Part shown: positions 1 to 6,558 of the stretch, one piece after another | Layout of the letters: each line of letters opens with the position of its first letter | Position numbering within the stretch: position 1 is the stretch's first letter | NCBI GenBank assembly: GCA_021163175.1 | Contig: JAGGXG010000122.1 | Coordinates: 1-9,786 of the forward strand | Reading direction: 5' to 3' | Length of the DNA: 9,786 bases | Source: Thermoplasmata archaeon | Lineage (GTDB): Archaea > Thermoplasmatota > E2 > UBA202 > JdFR-43 | The notes under the pieces: model-generated | The model's database searches: none | Told to the model about the DNA's origin: nothing | What the model saw: the letters and a program-made list of their open reading frames with translations, nothing else | Position numbers and translations under genes: made by a program

Positions 1-366
1 GCAAAGAATATAGCGAGTGCTGACGAAGAAAAAGTGAAAGAGTATGTAATGGGAGGCGAAGAAAGGCCAAAAGAACATATTGCTGGAGGGCTTGCAAAGC
101 TTGCTTACAGGAAATTGAAAGAAGAAAAGGCATTTGAAAGTGTTGAAATAAACATGAATGAAGCTGAGGCACTCGACATAGCATGGGCTGTTCATGTGCT
201 TTCAAAAATAAAGGGAATGGACTTTCCTGTAGAAAAAAAGCAGCTGGCGGAGAGGCTTCAGGGCATTAAGATAAAAGGAAAGGACATTGAAGAAATATTG
301 AATAAAATAGAGTATCCAGTTAAGAGTCCAGCAGAATTGCTTCACAAAATAAAAGAAAACTTATGA
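1..366 (+). CDS. Small helical protein, 3' part or complete; DUF2795/DUF5789-like C-terminus possible
   Basis: The reading frame is open from the first base, giving 121 visible residues, so the true start may lie outside the window. Internal starts are possible at GTG 34 and ATG 49. The protein is charged, rich in Lys and Glu, with no signal peptide or membrane segment. It looks mostly alpha-helical, with helices near residues 25-45 and 60-78. The last 50 residues carry a pattern of FPV, then KKQL, then a run ending in EILNKIEYPVKSPAELLHKI. This resembles the small archaeal DUF2795/DUF5789 fold, in which a YPV-type motif is followed by a helix and an LPD/Y-S-P-x-D/E-L ending; that likeness is from memory. 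The function is unknown. Its TGA overlaps the topR ATG (ATGA, 363-366), so the two genes are probably co-transcribed and translationally coupled. A role linked to reverse gyrase is a guess from position only. Confidence 0.6.
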   Translation, partial: AKNIASADEEKVKEYVMGGEERPKEHIAGGLAKLAYRKLKEEKAFESVEINMNEAEALDIAWAVHVLSKIKGMDFPVEKKQLAERLQGIKIKGKDIEEILNKIEYPVKSPAELLHKIKENL

Positions 367-3300
367 TTCATGCCATATACTCGAATCTCTGCCCTGTATG
401 CCACGAAGATTTAAGTACAGAAGAAATTGAAGAAGGAAAGTGCGCTCATAGAAACAAAAAGTTTGAAAAAGCTTTTGAGAGCAAGGAAGCAGAGCAATTC
501 TTCCAATTTTTTTCTTCCCGTATAGGAAAACCAAGGGCTTTGCAGCGTTTATGGGCTAAAAGAATATTTAACAGGGAAAGCTTCGCCGCCATTGCACCAA
601 CTGGAATAGGAAAAAGCACTTTTGGCATTGCCGTGGCTGCTTTTCTTGCAAAGAAAGGAAAGAAAAGCTATTTGATTTTTCCAACAACATTGCTTGTTGA
701 GCAGGCTGTAGAAAAGATTGGCGGTATGGGCGAAGATGTTGCAAGAGAGGCAATATATTATCATCGAGGGACAAATAAAGAAGAATTTTTTGATCGCCTT
801 TTAAATAAAAACTTTAAAATTTTGATAACGACGAATCAATTCCTTGCAAAAAATTTTGATAAGCTTTCAAATATAACATTCGATTTCATATTTGTTGATG
901 ATGTTGACGCAATTCTGAAGGCATCACGCAATATCGATAGAATATTACACCTGCTTGGCTTCTATTTCGATGGAAAATGGAAAGGGAAAGCCAAAGGAGT
1001 TTTAATGGTCTCGACCGCTACAGCAAAAAAAGGAAGAAGAGCAAATTTGTTTCGACAGCTTCTTAACTTTGACATAGGTTCATCGAGACTTGCTATAAGA
1101 AACATAGTTGATGTTTATTATGAAGGCAACATAAAAACTCTGCTTTCAAAAATTGGAGAAGGAGGAATAATATATGCAAGAAGCATTGAAGAAGCAGAGA
1201 AATGGTATGAAAAATTGAAGGAATTTAAAGTTGGACTGGTTACATCAAAAAACAAAGAATCTTTTGAGCTTTTTAAAGATGGAAAGTTAGACTTTCTCAT
1301 AGGAACAGCCTATTACTATGGTGTTCTAACGAGAGGCATAGACTTGCCGGAAGAAATAAAATATGCCATTTTTATTGGCGCCCCTGTAACAAAAATAAGA
1401 ATGGATAACATAGATGAGCTTCCGCCAGGCATGATTAAATTTATAGCGAGCGCATTGAGAGAGGATGAGGAGATAAAAAAATTTATACCATTTCTGCAAA
1501 CAATAGAGAAAAGAAAGGAATTTGAAGATTTAAAAAAGGCAATAAAAGAAGCAATAAAAAGGGTGAAACCAAAAGATTTTGTTATAAGAGAAAATGAAAT
1601 AATCTTCCCAGACATAAGAACATATATCCAAGGCTCGGGAAGAACATCTCGTTTGACGGCGGGCGGCATAACAAAGGGCGCATCTTTTTTAATTGAAGAT
1701 AACAAAGAAATTGCATCGGCATTCATTGAAAGAGCGAGCTATTTTGATATCGAGTTCAAAAGCATTGAGGAAATAGATTTCGAAAAGCTTCAAAAAGAGA
1801 TTGAAGAGAGCAGGAGAAAAAGAAGAAAATATAAGGATCTGATAAAGCCAACTCTTTTTATTGTTGAAAGTCCAACAAAAGCCAAGCAAATTGCAAGATT
1901 TTTTGGCAAGCCAAGCGCGAGATATGGGGATGTGATTGCTTATGAGGTGGCTGGAGAAAATAGAATTATTGCAATAACAGCAAGCCTGGGCCATATAACA
2001 GATTTGATAACAAACAAAGGCTTTCATGGCGTCGTTGTAAACAAAAAATTCATTCCGATATATGCATCGATAAAAAAATGCATGGATTGCAACTATCAAT
2101 TTACTGAAGAGCGTGAAAGCTGTCCAAAGTGCGGGAGTAAAGACATAAATGATGCAAGGAAAAGGATAGATGCTTTAAGGAAACTCGCTTATGAGGTAGA
2201 AGAAATAATAGTTGCTACAGATCCAGATGCAGAAGGAGAAAAAATAGCATGGGATCTGAAAAACATGCTTTCATTTAAGCCAGTTAAAAGAGCAGAATTT
2301 CATGAAATTACAAGGGCAGCGATAAAAAAGGCTTTGGATGAGTTAAGAAACATAGATGAAAATATGGTTAAAGCTCAGATTGTGAGAAGAATAGAAGATA
2401 GATGGATTGGCTTTGTTTTGAGCGAGAAGTTATGGAATGTTTTCAATGAAAGGAATTTATCGGCTGGGAGAGCCCAAACTCCTGTTTTGGGATGGATAAT
2501 TGAAAGAGCAGATGAAAACAAGCAGAGAATCAAAGCCGGATTTGTAAAGGAATTTGGTCTCCTTTTAAAAAATATTGAGAGAAGCGAGATAGAACTTGAA
2601 ATAGAATTAATGGAGGAAAGAAGAGAAAAGAAAAATCCGTTGCCCCCTTATACAACAGATAGCATGCTCAGAGATGCAAATGCCATACTAAAAATGAATG
2701 CAAATGAAACAATGAAAATAGCTCAGGCTTTGTTTGAGAATGGCTTGATAACATATCATCGAACTGATTCGACGCGAGTCAGCGAGGCTGGATTTAAAAT
2801 TGCCAGAGAATATCTAAAAGAAAATTTTGTTGAGAGATGGAGCTCCGGGGAAGGAGCACACGAATGCATCCGCCCAACGCATGCATGGGATCGAAATCTT
2901 GTGGCAAGGCTTATCAGAGAAGGTGTGATATACGCTGAAGATATAGAAAGAAAACATCTCGCCCTCTATGATTTAATCTTCCGCCGCTTTATGGCGAGCC
3001 TGGCGCCGCCCTATGATGTCGTTGTTAAAGCATACAGGGTAAAATATGATGGAAAAGAAGCAATTGAAGAGCGTGTTGTAGGGGCGAGAGGCTTGGCATA
3101 TGAACTGTATAGGGGTGTTGCTGTGAAGAAAGAGTTGCCACTGGGTAAATTTAGGGTTAATGTGGAAATCAGGGAAATGCCAAAAGCTCCTCTTTATACG
3201 CAATCGGATATCATTTCCAAAATGAAAGAGCATGGCATAGGAAGGCCATCAACGTATGCAACCATAATTGAGAAGCTTTTCATTCGAGGATACATTATTG

Positions 3301-3494
3301 AGAAAAATGGGAAGATTTTGCCCACCAAGAAAGGAATAAAAGTTTTTGAATATCTCAACGACAATTATCATGATTTTGTTTCAGAAGAAAGGACAAAATT
3401 GCTTTATGAAGAGATGGACAAAGTGGAGAGTGGAAAAGTTGATTATTACGAGGTTTTGAACAATGTTTACAATGAAATAAGAAGGATAGCATAA
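363..3494 (+). CDS. rgy: Reverse gyrase (helicase-topoisomerase IA fusion)
   Basis: This 1043-residue protein introduces positive supercoils into DNA using ATP and is the hallmark enzyme of hyperthermophiles. An N-terminal zinc-finger-like segment has C10, C13 and C27, with H29 where another Cys is expected. The SF2 helicase-like half follows: Q-type motif with WAKR near 61-67, Walker A APTGIGKST (78-86), Walker B VDDVD (178-182), the STATAK motif near 220, a short latch insertion (about 350-420), and motif VI QGSGRTSR (423-430). The topoisomerase IA half begins near 497 with Toprim FIVESPTKAK (E502). A second zinc finger is intact (C573, C576, C587, C590), followed by the metal-binding DPDAEGE (D620, D622). 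The catalytic tyrosine is Y798 in GLITYHRTDSTR. Length and motifs are complete. The ATG lies in an ATGA overlap with the preceding gene and has no strong ribosome binding site. The product closely matches my memory of Archaeoglobus fulgidus reverse gyrase. Confidence 0.98.
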   Translation: MIHAIYSNLCPVCHEDLSTEEIEEGKCAHRNKKFEKAFESKEAEQFFQFFSSRIGKPRALQRLWAKRIFNRESFAAIAPTGIGKSTFGIAVAAFLAKKGKKSYLIFPTTLLVEQAVEKIGGMGEDVAREAIYYHRGTNKEEFFDRLLNKNFKILITTNQFLAKNFDKLSNITFDFIFVDDVDAILKASRNIDRILHLLGFYFDGKWKGKAKGVLMVSTATAKKGRRANLFRQLLNFDIGSSRLAIRNIVDVYYEGNIKTLLSKIGEGGIIYARSIEEAEKWYEKLKEFKVGLVTSKNKESFELFKDGKLDFLIGTAYYYGVLTRGIDLPEEIKYAIFIGAPVTKIRMDNIDELPPGMIKFIASALREDEEIKKFIPFLQTIEKRKEFEDLKKAIKEAIKRVKPKDFVIRENEIIFPDIRTYIQGSGRTSRLTAGGITKGASFLIEDNKEIASAFIERASYFDIEFKSIEEIDFEKLQKEIEESRRKRRKYKDLIKPTLFIVESPTKAKQIARFFGKPSARYGDVIAYEVAGENRIIAITASLGHITDLITNKGFHGVVVNKKFIPIYASIKKCMDCNYQFTEERESCPKCGSKDINDARKRIDALRKLAYEVEEIIVATDPDAEGEKIAWDLKNMLSFKPVKRAEFHEITRAAIKKALDELRNIDENMVKAQIVRRIEDRWIGFVLSEKLWNVFNERNLSAGRAQTPVLGWIIERADENKQRIKAGFVKEFGLLLKNIERSEIELEIELMEERREKKNPLPPYTTDSMLRDANAILKMNANETMKIAQALFENGLITYHRTDSTRVSEAGFKIAREYLKENFVERWSSGEGAHECIRPTHAWDRNLVARLIREGVIYAEDIERKHLALYDLIFRRFMASLAPPYDVVVKAYRVKYDGKEAIEERVVGARGLAYELYRGVAVKKELPLGKFRVNVEIREMPKAPLYTQSDIISKMKEHGIGRPSTYATIIEKLFIRGYIIEKNGKILPTKKGIKVFEYLNDNYHDFVSEERTKLLYEEMDKVESGKVDYYEVLNNVYNEIRRIA

Positions 3495-5162
3495 TTACAT
3501 TTCTTCCAGCGCTTCTATTCCAAGCAAATTCAAAGCATTCTTTATTACCTGCTTAGTTGCTTTAACCAGAGCAAGCCTGTCGTTCTGCCTTTCGCTCCCA
3601 ATAACCCTGCAATCTCTGTAAAAAGCGTTGAAATGCGAAGCAAGCTGAAATGCATAGTTTGCTATCAATGAAGGATTTCTTGAAGATATGCTCCTTTTAA
3701 CGAAATAAGGAAATTTGGCGAGAGTTTTTATCAATTTTATCTCCGATGGATGTTCAAATTCATAGCTGCTTTTTTCTTCAAATTTTACTTTTTTCAATAT
3801 TGAAGAACATCTTGCATGGGCATATTGTATGAAAGGAGCTGACTCACCTTCGAAATTTAAAGCATCTTCCCATTTGAAAACTATTGCCTTATCTGGGCTC
3901 ACCTTTATTATGTTGTATCTTATTGCTCCCATTGCAACAGCATTGGCTATGCGTTCTGCTTTTTCCCCATGCATTCCTCTTTTTTCAACTTCTTTCATTG
4001 CCCTTTCCAGCGCTTCTTCTATCAAATCATCAAGATAGACAACCCTGCCACGCCTAGTTGACATTCTTCCTTCTGGAAGAGAAACAAATGAATAGAATAC
4101 CACTTCTGGCACCTTTTTCTTCAACAATTTTAAAGCTATTTCCACCTGTCTGGCTTCAAGCTTATGATCTTCTCCAAGAACATTTATCATTATATCTGCT
4201 CTTTCTCCCTTCCATATATGATATGCTATATCCCTTGCAGCATATAAGGATGTGCCATTACTTCTTGTAAGATAGAATTTTTTGTTTCTTCCATGTATGC
4301 CAAATTCATCCAGCATAAGATATATGGCTTTTCCCTCTCTTCCAGCCTGAGGCATGGAAGCAAGTTTTTCAATAACCTCATAAACACTCCCATCTATGAC
4401 AAACTTTGATTCTTCAACGAATTCATCTATGTCTATATTCAATCTTTTCAGGCTAGCAAGAATTCCTTCAAGGACAGGTTGATACACCTTTTTTATTTTC
4501 TCGAGTAATTCTTTATTTCCCTCTTCACATTCCATTATTATTTTCTCTATTTCTTCCTTCACTTTTTCATTTTTCTCCATCAATTTTGTTGCTTCCTGAT
4601 AATAAACAACATATTTATGATCTGGTTTCGTGGCTTTGCTCTCGATACTTAAATTTTTCACTCCCCAGAAGAGAATGGCGACTTGCTTTCCCATATCATC
4701 CACATAATATTGTGTTGTAACATCATATCCTCCAAATTTGAGTATCCTTGCTATCGTGTCTCCAATTATTGGATTTCTTGCTCTTCCAACATGCAATGGT
4801 CCATTGGGATTTGCAGATGTGTGCTCAACTATGATTTTTATGCCATTGCTTTCATATGAGCCAAATTTATCCTTCATTTTTAGTATGCTCTTTATTGTTT
4901 CATTTGCAAGTTTTTTTGAGTCTATGAAAAAATTGACATATCCCTTTAAAGCTTCAATTCTTTCAATATATTCTCCTCTTTCTATTTTCTCCGCTATTTC
5001 CTTTGCTATCTCCTCTGGCCCCTTTTTCCATTCTCTTGCGAGAGAAAAGCATGGGAATGCCATATCTGCTATCTCTTCTGGTGGCAACTCAAGCTTTATG
5101 TTTTTTACGATTAACGACAGCTTTTCCTTTATTTCTTCTTCAAATGCTTCGAATGGATACAT
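3495..5162 (-). CDS. argS: Arginyl-tRNA synthetase
   Basis: This 555-residue class I aminoacyl-tRNA synthetase charges tRNA-Arg with arginine in the cytosol. The N-terminal Add-1 domain (about 1-90) ends in GYVNFFI. The Rossmann core has the HIGH-type motif in SANPNGPLHVGRARN (HVGR at 124-127) and YYVDDMGKQ shortly after. The KMSKS-type loop reads GRMSTRRG (M367-R370). The C-terminal DALR anticodon-binding domain begins near SAPFIQYAHARCSSIL. The length is normal for compact archaeal ArgRS. The ATG at 5162 is chosen because the protein aligns from there and a TATA-like element sits about 26 bp upstream, which implies a leaderless mRNA. The TAA abuts the stop of the convergent reverse gyrase gene with no spacer. 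The variant HIGH and KMSKS motifs are discussed as a finding; they do not suggest a dead enzyme. Confidence 0.98.
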   Translation of the reverse strand: MYPFEAFEEEIKEKLSLIVKNIKLELPPEEIADMAFPCFSLAREWKKGPEEIAKEIAEKIERGEYIERIEALKGYVNFFIDSKKLANETIKSILKMKDKFGSYESNGIKIIVEHTSANPNGPLHVGRARNPIIGDTIARILKFGGYDVTTQYYVDDMGKQVAILFWGVKNLSIESKATKPDHKYVVYYQEATKLMEKNEKVKEEIEKIIMECEEGNKELLEKIKKVYQPVLEGILASLKRLNIDIDEFVEESKFVIDGSVYEVIEKLASMPQAGREGKAIYLMLDEFGIHGRNKKFYLTRSNGTSLYAARDIAYHIWKGERADIMINVLGEDHKLEARQVEIALKLLKKKVPEVVFYSFVSLPEGRMSTRRGRVVYLDDLIEEALERAMKEVEKRGMHGEKAERIANAVAMGAIRYNIIKVSPDKAIVFKWEDALNFEGESAPFIQYAHARCSSILKKVKFEEKSSYEFEHPSEIKLIKTLAKFPYFVKRSISSRNPSLIANYAFQLASHFNAFYRDCRVIGSERQNDRLALVKATKQVIKNALNLLGIEALEEM

Positions 5163-5183
5163 TAATGCTATAACAGTCTGGAA

Positions 5184-5195
5184 TAAAAATATTAA
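5184..5195. promoter_or_regulatory. Shared divergent TATA-like element for argS and the MCM-like ATPase gene
   Basis: The element TAAAAATATTAA sits almost exactly midway between the argS ATG (5162, minus strand) and the ATG at 5216 (plus strand). Its centre is about 26-27 bp from each, which is the usual archaeal distance from TATA box to transcription start. On the plus strand it is preceded by GGAA, a plausible BRE. No Shine-Dalgarno sequence precedes either gene, so both mRNAs are probably leaderless. I infer that one AT-rich element, or two overlapping ones, drives both genes. Confidence 0.6.
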
Positions 5196-5215
5196 TGCTT
5201 TTGCATATGAAAAAC

Positions 5216-6523
5216 ATGAATGAACTTGAAAGACTCGGCATTACACCGTCTGAGAGAAAAAAGATAGAGGCAATGGGTATAAAAAGGCTTGAGCAAATTG
5301 CTCTTCTTGGCTACGATGATTTGGCAATGTCACCATCAAAAGCTAAGTCGATAATTAAAAGGGCTAGGAAAATTGTAGCCAATGATAACATCATTTCAAT
5401 AGATGTTAGCGATGATGAGATAAGAATAAAATTGAGGAAAAAGAATATGGCTGTTATAAAGTCGGTGCTCGATGTGATAGGCGTGTATCAATATCCTGCT
5501 TCTGTTTCAATGGAGGAAAGCGATGACACCATAATATTAAGGAAGATGAATAGAAATTTTGAAAAGGTGGCAGAAGGAGCGAGAATTGAAAAGGAGATAG
5601 TCGAGGCGATTGAAAGAAGCGAGGAAGAAATATATGACGAGGATGTAAGAGAGTTTGCAACCGTGCATGGATTCGATGGCTTCTGGAGGAACCTTTTTAA
5701 ATTTATAAGGGGAAATGAGATAATGAAAAAAGCAATCGCAACATCATTGTTCTCAACTTTTGAAGAGCCCGTTCACACCCTCATTATAGGAGAGCCAGGC
5801 AGCAGCAAGACGCTTGCCAAGGAAATAATTCTTGAAAACTTCTCAGATGTTACTTCCATAGGAGCAAACACAACAAGAGCTGGCCTGGTTATAAATCTTG
5901 CTACAGGAGAGCTTGGAGCTCTCGCCTATTCAAATGGCAGGGTTGTTGTGGTTGATGAAATGGATAAGATACCCCAGCAAGATGTAGAGTACTGCTATGA
6001 ACTTCTTTCCAATGGAAAAGGAAGTGTGCATTCAGCAAAAATTCATGAAGAAATAGAAAGTCATTTCATAATGATAGCTTTTGCAAACCCAAGAGGAGAG
6101 ATTTTTAAAGGAGATGCAATATCTCAAATTCCTCTGCCACCCCTCCTGATAAGCAGATTTGCCCTCATTGTTAAAACATCCAACATAAGCAGAGAGGATA
6201 GAATAGAGCTGTTCAAAGAAAAGTTTTTTGGAATTGATGAGAAAAAGCATGGGAAAATATATGATGCATGGGTAAAGATGGCAAGAAAATTCAATCCAAA
6301 GATAGAAGCTGGAGAAGAAAGAGTAGAGAAATATATAAAGAGTATAGATGCCATTATCGAAGAAAATTATAAAACGAATTTGAGGAGAGATTTGAGGATG
6401 GGAGATTACATGCGAAGGATTCCAATGGCTATAGCGAGAGCTGGCTTGGAGAACATTACCGACGAGATTTTACAAAAAAGCGAGGAAATAATATATGATT
6501 CAATAGAAAGCTGGAAGAGGTAG
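5216..6523 (+). CDS. Helix-hairpin-helix / MCM-like AAA+ ATPase
   Basis: This 435-residue protein is an ATPase of the helix-2-insert AAA+ group, closest to MCM helicase motors by its motifs. Residues 4-55 (ERLGITPSERKKIEAMG onward) form a helix-hairpin-helix-like unit of the RadA N-terminal type, suggesting DNA binding. A charged linker of about 80 residues leads to IRGNEIMKKAIATSLF, the counterpart of the MCM segment before the motor. Walker A is GEPGSSKT (192-199), then TRAGL, then ELGALAYSNGRVVVVDEMDK with Walker B (D247, E248). Sensor 1 is N291 in FANPR, the arginine finger is R314 in ISRFALI, and a sensor-2-like helix has R394. All ATPase residues are present, but no MCM zinc ribbon or OB fold is seen and the protein is much shorter than a true MCM. 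ATG 5216 is preferred because of the promoter spacing; ATGs at 5195 and 5207 would add 7 or 3 residues. It is transcribed divergently from argS. The exact role is unknown: a MoxR/Mg-chelatase-like remodeller is an alternative to a DNA motor. Confidence 0.8.
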   Translation: MNELERLGITPSERKKIEAMGIKRLEQIALLGYDDLAMSPSKAKSIIKRARKIVANDNIISIDVSDDEIRIKLRKKNMAVIKSVLDVIGVYQYPASVSMEESDDTIILRKMNRNFEKVAEGARIEKEIVEAIERSEEEIYDEDVREFATVHGFDGFWRNLFKFIRGNEIMKKAIATSLFSTFEEPVHTLIIGEPGSSKTLAKEIILENFSDVTSIGANTTRAGLVINLATGELGALAYSNGRVVVVDEMDKIPQQDVEYCYELLSNGKGSVHSAKIHEEIESHFIMIAFANPRGEIFKGDAISQIPLPPLLISRFALIVKTSNISREDRIELFKEKFFGIDEKKHGKIYDAWVKMARKFNPKIEAGEERVEKYIKSIDAIIEENYKTNLRRDLRMGDYMRRIPMAIARAGLENITDEILQKSEEIIYDSIESWKR

Positions 6524-6526
6524 CAA

Positions 6527-6539
6527 AGTATATATATCA
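6527..6539 (+). promoter_or_regulatory. TATA box of ppdK
   Basis: The stretch AAGTATATATATC begins three bases after the TAG stop of the upstream ATPase gene (6521-6523). Its centre, near 6533, is about 26 bp before the ppdK ATG at 6559. This spacing puts the transcription start at or next to the start codon, so the mRNA is probably leaderless. No Shine-Dalgarno sequence is visible in the 35-bp gap. ppdK can therefore be transcribed independently of its neighbour. Confidence 0.65.
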
Positions 6540-6558
6540 TGGCTATTAACGAGAATTA

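Noticed and set aside
1316..2099. Two overlapping minus-strand open frames of 136 codons inside the reverse gyrase gene
   Set aside because: They lie opposite the intact helicase and Toprim motifs and have no promoter or family resemblance.
5195..5215. Earlier ATG starts (5195, 5207) for the MCM-like ATPase
   Set aside because: Start at 5195 would overlap the proposed TATA element, and 5207 is too close to it for leaderless initiation. ATG 5216 has the right spacing. The earlier starts cannot be excluded outright.
4738..5223. Plus-strand open frame of 161 codons opposite the argS 5' end
   Set aside because: It is antisense to the HIGH motif and N-terminal domain of argS. Its hydrophobic look comes from the pyrimidine-rich complement of a purine-rich gene.
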